Source: Cryptomeria japonica (lineage: Eukaryota; Streptophyta; Pinopsida; Cupressales; Cupressaceae). From it: a stretch of DNA of 64,000 bases. Each line of letters begins with the position of its first letter. The first letter of the stretch is position 1. This document shows, piece by piece, positions 35,101-46,828 of the stretch. The DNA lies in the NCBI RefSeq assembly GCF_030272615.1, contig NC_081410.1:223747415-223811414 (forward strand). The letters run 5' to 3'. The translations under genes and the position numbers were made by a program. Below the pieces are notes generated by a model. That model had not been told where the DNA came from, did no database searches, and saw only the letters and a list, made by a program, of their open reading frames with translations.

Positions 35101-36989
35101 AATGGCCTCTTCACAATTGTTAGAATGACAAACCTGTAGTCTGCAACTTTCTCTAGCATCATCATTTGTCAAATGGGAGATTGCATGCCATAAAATAAGA
35201 ACAATTCGCCACAAGAATTAGTGCACAAGCATGAGCTAGGTCGGGCCCCAAAGTGGGTCCGACTAAAAAAAAAATTCATTTTCATTCAAATGACCTTTGA
35301 AATGCTTCATGAACCTCAAACAAACCTCTGGAAATGATCAGCATCATTTTTGGATCATCAGACTGAAATTTGCAACATTCAAGAAATTACGCCACATTTT
35401 CGCATTTAATCGCGAAGAAGTATTTTTCAAGCCAGTCAAAACACCTTCCTGGAGCTCGCCATCTAACAGGCATGTACTTTGATATACAGTCATGAACACT
35501 GCCAAGCAGTTTCTCAAGATGAGTCCCGAGTGAAGAGATATTAATTGGCGAAGATGGCCAACTGGCTTTGTCGACACTGCGGACCTGACGAAGTCAATGT
35601 TCTGGCAACACATGATGCCTTTCTCAAAAATATCAAATGACCTTCGTAGAACCTCAAATTTCAAACACAGGTACCTTGAAGTACATATTAAAACTTAGAA
35701 ATCTCATTTCGATCACAAGACTGACAAGATGCAAATGGCGCGCTCATGAAAATGGCTACATTAACTGATATAGCACTGAAAGTATGGAGAACTGAAAACG
35801 ATGGCTAAATGAACCCTTTTGAAAATTGATCAAACGGATTGACAAAGGCTTGAAATTTGAAAATTAGCTCATCATTTATACCAACATTAGCTTGGAACAA
35901 ACATTATGTCATAACACTTACTGAGGCAACTTTTACACTTGTGCGAAACAGGGACTTGCCAAAACACACAAACTGCAAACGGATTTATCTTTGAAAACTG
36001 AGCAAATGGATTCATTAGGACTTGTAACGCCATCTAACAGGCATGTACTCTAATATACAATCATGAACACTACCAAGCAGTTTCTCAAGATGAGTCTCGA
36101 GTGAAGAGATATTAATTGTCGAAAATGGCCAACTGGCTTTGTTGACACTGCAGACCTGACGAAGTCAATGTTCTGGCAACACATGATGCCTTTCTCAAAA
36201 ATATCAAATGACCTTCATAGACCATCAAATTTCAAACATAGGTACCTTGAAGTACATATTAAAACTTAGAAATCTCATTTCGATCACAAGACTGACAAGA
36301 TGCAAATGGCATGCTCATGAAAACGGCTACATTAACTAATATAGCACTGAAAGTACGGAGAACTGAAAATGATGGCTAAATGAACCCTTTTGAAAACTGA
36401 TCAAATGGATTGACAAAGGCTTGAAATTTGAAACGTAGCTCATCATTTATACCAACATTAGCTCGGAACAAACATTAAGTCATAACACTTACTGAGGCAA
36501 CTTTTACACTTGTGTGAAACAGGGACTTACCAAAACACACAAACTGCAAACGGATTTATCTTTGAAAACTGAGCAAATGGATTCATTAGGACTTGTAATT
36601 TTTCAGGCTGACTTACAATTATTTATAGAATCCAATCCACTTTGAATTTATTCATGATGATCAACAGGGAAAAAGATATACTTGCTCAAAGTAGGCTACT
36701 CAATAAAATCTGCTTTTGTGCCTAAAATGCACTTTCAGCTCACCCCTCGAAATGGGTACCTGGTAAACTTATCCAAACTAAATTCTGAAAGTTGCAAATC
36801 ACTGAATGGGCCAAATGATAGGTGTAAGACATGAATCCCGAGCCTTACCCCCTGAAAATCAACTGGCTCCATTTCACCCCCTCTCTAACTAGGCCATTCA
36901 AACTGACACATTTAGGTACTTTTCTGACATGTAGAGCAAAATTTTGAAATGGGCCTCTAAACTTGACTCAAATTTAATGAGTCCCAACA
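32101..36989 (-). repeat. LTR A2 (5' LTR of element A)
   Basis: Partner of LTR A1: 4,889 bp, starts TGTTGTTCACC and ends GTCCCAACA on the + strand. It differs from A1 by scattered substitutions, a ~305 bp deletion near 34768 and a 571-bp tandem duplication (35458-36028 and 36029-36599). No ORF of interest. Hairpin-type motifs occur at about 33530-33740. Confidence 0.9.
35458..36599. repeat. 571-bp tandem duplication within LTR A2
   Basis: Two head-to-tail copies (35458-36028 and 36029-36599), each starting GCCATCTAACAGGCATGTAC. LTR A1 has this segment once, so the duplication arose after insertion of A. The copies differ at several positions. Confidence 0.9.
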
Positions 36990-37500
36990 CAGTCTGTGTT
37001 TTCTCGAAGAAGAATCAAGAAATTTGCAGAAAGGATGAAGCAGATTTAAGATCTTATGATGAAGTACCCTAACAAGTTGATGATGGAATCTATAATGTCA
37101 TTTGTTGATAAGGAAGTGTTGCAGTGTTGTGTGGAAACAAATTTGACCTATGAAGGAATTCCAGTTGTTTGAGTATTTATCCTCTGCAAGGAGGTGGCGA
37201 CTCTGTCAAAAGATTAGTGTTAAATATTTGAAGGATTGAAGGTGATTTGGTAAGTCCTAGGTTAAAGAAGGTAGCAGTAGCTTCAGCATTTCCAGGTATT
37301 TAGATTTTCATGAGTCAAGTGTATTTGCATGAAAATTGTGTGTAAAAAAAAATGTTCCCTAAAGAGTGAAAGAAGCACTAAGGAAGGGAATGGTAGTGAT
37401 TATTTTACATACTCTTGTGATTCAGTTTCCATTTTTTGTATGATATTAGATGGAGTGTGTTTTGATCCTTTGCAATGTAATAGTTTAAGATTTATGTAAA
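36990..37500 (+). other. Leader of element D (second part)
   Basis: Non-coding sequence following the A insertion. GGTGGCGACTCTG at 37193-37205, preceded by CCTCTGCAAGGA, matches the third motif of the A leader, in + orientation. This supports reading 1-384 and 36990-37500 as one leader split by A. The ATG of the gag remnant follows at 37501. Confidence 0.5.
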
Positions 37501-39191
37501 ATGGAAAGAAATAGGGAAATGGGTAAAAATATGTATCATGTGCCTATGTTTCCCTATGAAATGTCAAATACAAATGTGCAACCTCTACCGAATCACCATA
37601 GAGTTTTCTTTATGGAAAGATATAAGCCATTGAATTTTAAAGGTATTCAAGATTTCCCAAATTTGTTCCTATAGGGGTTAGGGAAAAATTACCAGGATTC
37701 AGTGGGAAAAGGTCAGAATCAGCACAACAACATTTGTAGGAGTTTAATGAGTTAATGGAAGATTTTGAGATAAATTAGGAAGATGTTTTCATGAAGTTGT
37801 TTATTCAGTCTTTGAAGGAAAATGCCAGAGACTAGTTTTCTTACATTTTTCAGTATGTTCTATCTCATCATGGGATGAGTTGAAGGTAGCATTCATGGAA
37901 CAGTTTGGTGAAAGAATTAATCCAAGCTCGGTTATGAAAACATTCACGGGTATCCAGGTTTGCTAGGGCATTGGATGACATTCCTATAGTTATAGACCAA
38001 ATGATGCAGTGTGATTAGTTGTTTATTTGACTGCATTTGAAGAGGAAGAGAGTTATTTGCTAAGAGATAAGGATCCTAAAACCTTGCATTGGGCTTATAG
38101 GATAGCAATGGATATTGAGAACAATTTGAAGTATGGAATCTCTAAGGGTTATTTATCTGCAAGGGTATGCTATCCCACAATATTAGAGGTTAAAGAAAAG
38201 TATAAATTAGAAGATAGAAATATGTATCGAAACTCTTATATCCCTACTGGTCACATTAGCCCTGTTATTAATTATGATTTGAACAAAAATATGAATGAAG
38301 AGAACTTGTCCCAGATAGTGGTTATTCCTCATATTGATGAAGAAGAGGTTAATAAAAAATTATCTGACATATTAGATGTAGAGATGGATATGGTGTCAAT
38401 CACTTTACTTAAAGACAACAACAGTAATTGCTCTAGGAAGAGCATCTCACAAGAAATTTGTTTGCAGTCTCGTGTTTCAGATAGATCCGACAGTGAGTAT
38501 GAATAATTGGAAAGTTTTATGTTTGAGATAGATGCAAGTCTGCAGGATTTTGATAATATGAATTGAGTCTCTCAGGAAGTAGTCATACATGATAATGAAA
38601 CTTCAGATAATGAGATGCAGCCTTATAATTGACTATTTTTTTGCAAGAAGTTTACTTCATTTGAAGAGTGGGAGTTTGAAGAAGATGAAAAAGATTATGC
38701 TAAACCCGGTTGTCCTGATCTTCTGGGGTATTTCTACAAAATTGATCTGGAAAAATTTATGACTAGTAAATGTGAGGATGATTTCCTCTTTGATGTCACG
38801 AATATTGATATTGAATATGAGAATGTGAAGTTCATTGATATTGACCAAGGTTTTGAAATAGATGAAAGAGATTGTTGTCTTGTTACCCCACATGACATTT
38901 TGAAGCCAGAATGGAAGTGTTTTATGTTATGTGAAGATAGCATTATTGAAAGGGTAAATGATGATGTTTTTTCATCATGTAGGGATCTGAATGTACACAA
39001 AGTTGATCAAGATACACTGGCCACAATAATAATAAAAAGGAAGTGAATTAGAATGGTTTTCAGATATTGACTGTTCTGATATAGATGATTTTAAAATTGT
39101 TACCATATTGGATGAGCCAGCATATGAGAGATTTCCTTTTGACCTTTGTAATGAGTTTGCACTGTGTTTGCAAAAATGCTTTAGTGATGAG
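37501..39191 (+). pseudogene. gag: Gag pseudogene of element D (+ strand)
   Basis: Decayed gypsy Gag related to that of element A but on the opposite strand. It opens MERNREMGKNMYHVPMF. A frameshift near 37668 precedes a block readable as REKLPGFSGKRSES and EDVFMKLFIQSLKENARD. Next comes a TAG where the conserved Trp of ARDWF should be. The longest open stretch is 38027-38506 (159 aa), with LLRDKDPKTLHWAYRIAMDI. A further acidic stretch lies at 38759-39046. No zinc knuckle was found. The frame is interrupted at 39196 by element E (TSD CATGT). The recognisable stops are TAG. Confidence 0.75.
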
Positions 39192-39196
39192 CATGT
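39192..39196. repeat. Target site duplication CATGT, left of element E
   Basis: Matches 56261-56265 exactly. It defines element E as a single insertion in D. Confidence 0.9.
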
Positions 39197-40184
39197 TGAA
39201 GAGGGGAAAAACAAGTAAGGTGGATTCAAGTGGTTAGTGCACAAACAAAACAACAAAAGATATTAAAACATGAAACATGCATAAAACCACATAAAAACAT
39301 AAAGACAAAGCTTATACCTTGCAAACCTTTACCTTCTCCCTCGGATTGAGCCTTTGGTGAAGTTGAATAGTGCCTCTCTTCAACTTGATTGGATGGGCTC
39401 CTTCTTGATGGATTTGGAATGCTCTCCAAATGCTCAACAAGGTAAGTAGATTATTGGATTGGATTTGAGTGATGAATAGGAGGATTTGGATTAGAAGATT
39501 TTGAAGAGAGAGGAGAAAGGAGCAGAATGACAATGCATGAGAAGTGGATCTGATTTGTGAGGAGAATAAGCTCCAAATTATAGATTGGAGAAGGCCAATG
39601 GAGGGCCAAGATTGATTTGATTATGAAGGGTTGAGATTGATTTGAGATAGAAGGCATGGATCAAGGGTGCCTTGGGAAAATAAATAGGAATATAAAATTC
39701 CTTTGGAAAAAGGGGAGAGAAATTTGAATTTCAAACTTGAGGACTTAAAAATTCCAAAATATGGATTCATTGAGGGATTCAAAGAAATTTGAATTTCTTT
39801 GAGAGACTCAATGTTGATGTGACATGAGCGGGAATTAAAAATTGAGGGATAATGATAAGCATGATTATGAGAGATTCTAGAAAGGATTAATTAGTCTAAG
39901 TGGGATTAGTAAAAGTGATTTGTAGGATTCACATGACTAGGTTAATTAATTAGAATTAATTAACTAAGTGGGTTTAGAGGAAATAATTATTGGAGGGGAC
40001 TTTAGAAGAATAAGGGAATAATTAATTTATTTGATAAATTAATTATTGGACAATAGTGACAGGATTAATTAAATTAGATTTAATTGATTTTGAGAGGAAT
40101 AAGGATAACACAATTTAATTAATTAATTATGTTGATAGGCTTAAATTAATTAAATATTGATTTAATTAATTTTAGGTGTCTACA
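39197..40184 (-). repeat. LTR E1 (988 bp; 3' LTR of element E)
   Basis: Starts TGAAGAGGGG and ends GGTGTCTACA on the + strand (TG...CA). It matches LTR E2, once the L insertion is removed from E2, with about one difference per 20-25 bases. It also provides the intact empty site for L: TTTGAGAGACTCAATGTTG runs uninterrupted at about 39798-39816. Confidence 0.93.
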
Positions 40185-40200
40185 TTTTGCCCCTCTTTGA
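40185..40200 (-). promoter_or_regulatory. Polypurine tract of element E
   Basis: In element sense CAAAGAGGGGCAAAA directly before the LTR TGTAGACA. A classic purine-rich plus-strand primer, which fixes E as minus-strand and LTR E1 as its 3' LTR. Confidence 0.85.
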
Positions 40201-40493
40201 TATAGCGTTGTGAAATGATCTTATATCAAAGAAGAATAAAAAATAGTGGAGGAAAAGGATAAGGACTAGTAGCATGATGCCCCAGTTATGAGATGAAGAA
40301 AAGGATAAGGACTAGTAGCACGATGCTCGTGTCACAAGATGAAGAAGAATGATGAGGAGTAAGGATGACAAGGAAGCAGTGGTATGCCCCGTCAAGAGGA
40401 CATGTGGGTTCGAAGAACATGAGTGTGCTCTCGAAAGGAATTAGAAGAATAAGTGATGAAAGGATGAAGATAATGAAAGAGGGAACTAGGATG
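40201..40493. other. Internal 3' region of element E, left part
   Basis: Purine-rich, low-complexity sequence (GATGAAGAAAAGGATAAGGACTAG repeats twice in part). No gene seen. Continues after solo LTR C at 46829. Confidence 0.5.
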
Positions 40494-40498
40494 GGTTG
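40494..40498. repeat. Target site duplication GGTTG, left of solo LTR C
   Basis: Exact match to 46824-46828. Confidence 0.9.
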
Positions 40499-41410
40499 TG
40501 TTAGTCTCAAATTCTGATTCCCCTCTTATCCCTTATAAGAAATATAATAACTTTGTCTGCAAATGAAGAGATCAAGGAAAAAAGAACCTTAGAGCAACAT
40601 ATGACAAGGTTTCAAGAACCTTCTACACTTTGAACTTATCCAAAGTTCAAGCAGGTATACCCTTCTATGAATAATTTCACACTTTTAAATGAGATCCATA
40701 GTAAACCAATGTCCAAAAACCAGTGGATCTTCTCGCCTCAACATAAATTGAAATAATAAAGGAAAACTTATGCTCATTTTTAGTATTGATCCTCAAGAGA
40801 TGTAGAAAGAAAACTACAATTGATACCAGTGCCTTATCCAGGCTACAGAGTCATCTAAATTAAGTAAGGATTTCACAATTAAACACCCCCATACATCTCA
40901 TCACTTTGGCTTCTACTATCCCCATACATGCCTGAAATATATAAGGGTCCTTCCTTGTTAACTAAATAGTGTTTATCAAACTCAAGGTTTCCAACAAAAT
41001 AACCTACTGACAGAGATGTTTCATGCGTATTTAATTCCTCTCTGAAAGAGAAAAGCTAAGAAACACATCCATAAAGATTGCATTACAATCCATTTTCAAT
41101 TGAATAACCATAGATTACTCAAATGAAACCATCAAATTATTGAAAGCACACTAGAAGACAACACAAATTTTGGCTCGAAAGTTTCTGATCTATATATTGA
41201 TATTCATTTTGAAAAATCTTACATAACACAAAATATTCTATGTAATAACTAGAAAAAACCCAGATGAATTTCTGCAAAGTTTCTTTACAAAATTCTTATG
41301 ATCCCTTTTTTACTAGTCCTGGTATCCATTTATAATATTATGGATGCTTACAAGCTTCGGACATTCCTAAGAAATGTTTGTTATAAACCGTGATACTCTC
41401 CAAAAAACAA

Positions 41411-44400
41411 TTACAAGTCTTTCTCAATATTAACGGCCTCTTCTGCTTGTTGTTTTGTTGCAACCTCTTCTACTTTCTCTGGAGCATCTTCCTTTTGTCC
41501 AACATATTTGCCTTTCCACTCCTGGAATACGTCATCACTTGGCCAAGCAAAGCTAACAATATTCTATTTCATTCCTTCTAGCCTTTTCCAAATGGTCCTT
41601 AATTGCCCAATTTCCTTTTCTATGAAACCATAGTGTGATTTCACTTTTTCAATTTCTTCAACTGTTTGGACAAATAAGGATGTGTCATCGGTGTTAACAA
41701 TTTCATTAACCCTTAACGACAACTTGTGGTCTAACTCTTATAGCCAGGTCTTCTCCTCTTTCAACTGAATTGGACCCACAAATCCCCCTGGAAACAATTC
41801 AAACTTGTGATCTGAATATTCTTTCCTATATAATTGAGCTTTTCTTTTTACACCTGCCCTTTCCTCTAAGAGTATATTCATCTCTTTTATGAACTCATTG
41901 GTGGACCTTAGATCATCATACTCCTCTACAACTACATGGGATGAACACATGAGCTCCAACTCCTTACCTCTAGGCATCCACTTATTAAGGATTGGTTCCA
42001 AAGTGGCTTCATCCTCTTTGAATTTGATCAAAACATCCAGAATCCTCTTCATATCAATGTATACAATGGAGGCCTTAATGAAATCAGAAAACTTCAAGAT
42101 TGTGGCTATAACCTTATCTTCATACTTGTTTGCAAACAAGGCTTGAGCTTGTTTCAACTTTTCCAACTCATGTTGGACAATTTCAGCTGACTAGAAACCA
42201 GAAGGCATAGGAGAAGGGGGATATTCTATAATGGGACTAGTAGGAGGGGGTCTTGTTGGAGAGGAGGCTATCATGAGTGTAGAGGATTCACCTAGATGGT
42301 TTTGACCTACCAACTGACTCTGAAGTCTAGTAATAATGCTATCCCTATTGGCTATTCCTTCTTTGGCTTCATTATAAGCCTTTAAGATGGTCTCCAATTT
42401 TAATTGGAGATTAGCTCTTTGTTTTGCCTCTTTCTCTACTACTGCCACACTGAACTTTGTAGTTTCCAAAACTATGCTTGCAGCTTCCACTACCCCTATA
42501 TCTTGGACTCTCTTAACAACCATGCCTCCTAAGAGACTAGAATCTGATGCACTTTTCCTCCTTTTGTTCTCATCCTTCTTCAGTGACCACATGACTAGAG
42601 CAGCATTATCCTTGTTGATGGTTACTCCTTCCATTGGATTTGTTTCCTTCCTCACTGATTCAAGAACTAGAGCATCAGCTATATCCCATTCAGGGAGGAT
42701 TAACACACCAGCTTTAGACACCATCTCTCTTCCTTTCTCAGGGGTGATAGTCTTAAACTCTTCCACCATTTCTTGCTTTATTTCTTCTTCCACCTGAGTT
42801 GCATCTCTGAGAGGTTGTTCACTCTTCCTCTACTCACATCTGACCTTGAATTGTTCCATGTTTTGCTTCCACACAAATTGCATGAAAGCCCCTGTTGTAA
42901 CAAAATTACTGTCAACCAGGAATTCCTCATTGGCTTGCTTAACAGTAAGGTCTAATTCTTTGCCCCTTAGCTCACCATCAGTCAAGTTCATTTCAGCACT
43001 AGGTGGCTCTTCTGGCATCCCCTCTTGGGTCTCCTCATAAGTATATGCAATCTCACTGAGACTCCCTAACTGTAATAATTGTTCAACCACCACTTGCTCA
43101 TCTCCTATGTGGATAGGGGACTGAGATGGAGAATATTGAGGTTCATAAATTTCAACTTCCTTCCCCACTCTTTGCCTTTTAGGGGAATCTTGGATGTCAA
43201 TGACATCTTCAATTTCTCTTTTCCCTCTTGAAGTGGAAGGCTCACCTGTCACTGGCATCATCACAGTGTACTTTGATTTCTTATGCATTACATAGTCAAT
43301 AGGTGGGATAGCCTTAGCAAAGGCAAGCTTAGCCAGGACCAACTTAACCCTATCAGGATCATTTTGCATTATAGCCTCTCTTTTTTTCTTTTAAGGTCTG
43401 CATGAGGTCTTCAAAATAGAGAATCAAGAATTTGATTTTCTCCTCAAAAGGGTTGAAACTGGAAAGAGGGTCATAGCTACTATCAAATTGATGGACAAAA
43501 TCAAGTGACCTCTTATATGCAACCCACTTCTCCTTCCTTAGTTCCTGCTCATCTAAGCTGAATTCATTCCTAATTAAATCTTTAGGGAAATGAAATTGAT
43601 GAGGCTTACCTTTACACACCGCCCTCTTTCTAAACATGCCATTCAAAAAGTCCTTAGGGTCTACACATCTTGAAACTGTAGTTGATAGCCTATATGGCTT
43701 AAAGAATTCTTCAAAATATTTCCAGCCACCTTTGGTGATTATAAAATGGTGGGCCATTGTGATAGTTGGGAAAATGGTCCCCTTACTCCTATTGGTCAGC
43801 TCTGCCTCTTTTACTCCTCCAATTTGTCTCAATACTTCTACAATTCCTATCTTCAATGGGACCTGATAGGGCAGTAGATAGGGAGTGCCTCTGAAACCAT
43901 ACACTCTAAAAACAATAGAAACAGGGTACAAATACATGTCTCCCCAATTGTGAACAATCTTGATGCCCTCTGCAAACTCTTTAGGTCTGAGGAATTCCAA
44001 AAGAGCCTTAGGAATCCTAGGGTTTTTTGTGCATAAAATAATTCTAATCTTAGATGCAAAGCATCTATCAAACTTCAGAAAACTAGCATCTTCTCTATCC
44101 CAAGATAAAATAGTGCTCCAAAGTTGGACCGGCATCTCTTCCTTATCCTTTACCTTAACCAAGTCCATTTCCTTTGCAAATTAGTCAGCACCTTTGAACA
44201 AAAACATATGCATTAACATGGAGTACCATCCAAATGGCCTATCTACCTTACCATTCTTTATCCCTACTAGCCCTGCATGAATTGCATCAGTAAGGTATGG
44301 GGCATAATCAAATTTTATTGCCAGGGAGGGGTTTAGAATTTGTGCAATCATTAGCATGTAATGGGTTTGCATGTTTCTCTCAGCATCTTCTCCAAAAATC

Positions 44401-45041
44401 TGACATAGTACCCAATACATACCCTTAGCTCTCAGAGTAAATAAATTGAGGGAGAATGGTTCCATTGTACTGGGGCCTACAACTGTCAACCCTCCTATCT
44501 TAAGAAAGAATTCTTTCAATGGGCCACTCCTAAGAGGATCCCTTTGTGCATTGTAGACCTAGGCTAATGACTCAAAGTCAATAGGCTCTAACAAATTGGA
44601 AGCCTCACTAAGTTTAAACACATTTCTAAATTCATCATCTTTTATTTCAATCAGGGCTGATCCCTTCACACTGCTGATACATCTTGCTATAGGGTCATAA
44701 TTCTGTGCAATTAGGGTTAGCAAATCTACATCCATGAATACACCAGGGACCACAAGCCTCCCCACATCCAGTTCCCATATGCTATTCAAAGGGGCTGGGG
44801 AATGTCTCTACCCAAAACCTACTTTGAATAGTCCTAAACCTGACATCCCTATTCTAGGGTCCCTTAACCAATTGCCTTTATCATACAGGCCATCCCCAAT
44901 TCTTGAACGAGGGTTCTTTGGTACTATTTCCTTGGCCTTAGCCCCAACATTGGTAGACATGGTTAACTGTTCTAAAAAATTGTCACAAATATTCCTGTCC
45001 TGGTAATTCACTTTTCCTGTTAACTCCCTTCTTGGTGCCAT
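41411..45041 (-). pseudogene. U3-encoded ORF of solo LTR C, ~1,210 codons, unknown function
   Basis: Homologue of the LTR B ORF in a diverged family. It starts MAPRRELTGKVNYQDR at 45041 and stops with TAA at 41411-41413 after NIEKDL. Open stretches are 44789-44559, 44519-44181, 44168-43359, 43369-42830, 42793-42191 and 42166-41738. They join with only a few stops and one frameshift near 43380 (extra T in a run). Conserved parts are DRPFGWYSMLMHMFLFKG, EDASFLKFDRCFASKIRI, YGFRGTPYLLPYQVPLKI, the basic GKREIEDVI...SPKRQRVGKE motif, SPSQSPIHIGD, the coiled coil, and the C-terminal PSDDVFQEW block. Similarity to B across the full length indicates that the protein was maintained in the common ancestor of both LTR families. 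Confidence 0.82.
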
Positions 45042-45359
45042 TTTGAAAATGCAACTATACCAATTGAAACTAGCACAGACCTCTAATGAGACAATTCACA
45101 TAGCAAGAACTGAAATCAGACCAAAATTATCAAGAAATGGCACAAAAACCTGTTATTCACCTGAAGAAAAACTACTCCGCACCAATTTCTCTGCAACAGA
45201 CTCCGATGAAATAATGCTAACAATCAAGTTGATGCAGACTCAAATACAGCAACTTAGCATTGAATTTTTGGAATTAACTCTGCATGCTTCGGCAATCACC
45301 TCAAAATTGAATTCACAAACCGAATTCAAAAACAGTCTCCAACGGGTCATAACTTCTCT

Positions 45360-46510
45360 GAGTATTTTTCTCTATTTTTCTCTTTTGCTATTTCACAGAG
45401 CATAAAACCTTTTCACTTTTATTTCACTAAGCAACACTGGCCATTGGATTACGACAACTTACACTACCTTTATCTCCATCTGATCTCTCTCTATTAGTGT
45501 CGGGCCCTACCTTCTTTTCGCTATTTCACAAGCTTTAACAATCGTGCACTTTTTCTTCATGAAGCAATGCTAGCCATCAGATCAAGCTTTAACTATCTGG
45601 TCTTTAACCCAACAATAATCTTTAGTCCCATTAATTAACCGGGCCTCACCTTGATGGCTAATGGTTTTCGCCATTTCGCAGAACTTACAACATGTGCATC
45701 TTCGGGCCATGAAACAACAATGACTGTTGGATTGACCACGAGATGAATATCTTTTAACAGGCTTTAAACCTTTTAAGTGGGCCCTTTAACTCGGAGATCA
45801 CTTATGTCACCTCATCACTAGTTTAACAAATGCCACATGGTAGTAGGCCATTTTCCCAAGAAGTTCCATTCTAAATCTGCCATGTGCTTTGCTTCACTAT
45901 TTTCCACATATCTGTCGGTTGAAACAAGGCAAGCCCTCAACTACCCTTTAGAGCCATGTGTACTGGACATGTCACTATTACATTCCACAAAACACACCAT
46001 ATGTCCTGCCACTTCATGCTTTCGTGTGAGTGCCACCTATCTTTCACCATTTCATGATAACTAACTTCCGATCATCTTGTCTTCACAAATCCACGCGGGC
46101 TGTTAGATCTCAAGCACTTGCCTATTGTTTATCCATTCTATGACCACCTCGCCCGGGCCCACCACCTTTTCGCTACTTTGCGATAGGTAGAACATGTGCA
46201 TCTTCTAGCTGCGAATCAATGCGCGTTGTTAATCCTTTTCAAACCAATCACCCTTTAACCAAGGAAGTCGCTCGCCTCTGGGACCCGCCACATGTTTTCG
46301 CCATTTTGCAGAACTTACAACATGTGCATCTTATCCAAACAAAACAACACAAGTTGTTAGATCATGATCAAGATGCAGGTGTTTAATCTGACGGTCAACC
46401 CACCTCCCGGGCCCACCTAGGCTCTTCTCTACTTCATGAACATTAACCTACTAGCAACTTCACTCAATGAAACAACGATAGCCACAAGATTAGCAATGAT
46501 TTGCACCATA
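45360..46510 (-). repeat. Hairpin-type degenerate repeat array in U3 of LTR C
   Basis: Units of the same type as in LTR B: TTCGCCATTTCGCAGAACTT, CATCTTCGGGCCATGAAACAAC and a GTTGGATT/GTTAGATC end, occurring about six times. Strongly decayed by C-to-T changes. Confidence 0.5.
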
Positions 46511-46823
46511 TTTACGGGGCCCGACAAACATTAGAACAAGGTAAAATAAAGGTGCATAAATTTAAAAAATTAAGGGACCGCCTAGGGAAATAAGTAATGG
46601 GGGGGACACTTCTCACGACAGACTGACCCTTCCTTATGTGGTAAAAGTAACGCATGAATAGAACATAAGGGTTTTTCAAAAACATGAAGGGTTAAAAATA
46701 AAAACCTTAAACCCTCTTCTGGACCAAGAACACAGAAGCAACAAGGCCACAATCAGACTCAAATGTTTTAGACTTTTAGCCAATTATGGAACACAAATAT
46801 CCATTTTTTAAACAGTGATAACA

Positions 46824-46828
46824 GGTTG
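46824..46828. repeat. Target site duplication GGTTG, right of solo LTR C
   Basis: Exact match to 40494-40498. Confidence 0.9.

Larger units (their letters stand above)
40499..46823 (-). repeat. Solo LTR C (6.3 kb), related to LTR B
   Basis: A single 6,325-bp LTR with TG...CA ends (TGTTAGTCTC at the left, GTGATAACA at the right) and an exact 5-bp target duplication GGTTG. No internal region is attached, so it is the product of recombination between the two LTRs of an element. Its layout matches LTR B: short R/U5 side at 40499-41410, U3 ORF at 41411-45041, hairpin-type repeats at about 45360-46510. Divergence from B is much greater than between B1 and B2, so it is a sister family. The terminal ~120 bp at the right (GGGGGGGACACTTCTCACGAC region) are well conserved with B. 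Confidence 0.93.

Noticed and set aside
380-36994. Possible target duplication around element A (GAGTG versus CAGTC)
   Set aside because: Only three of five bases agree; not counted as a TSD.
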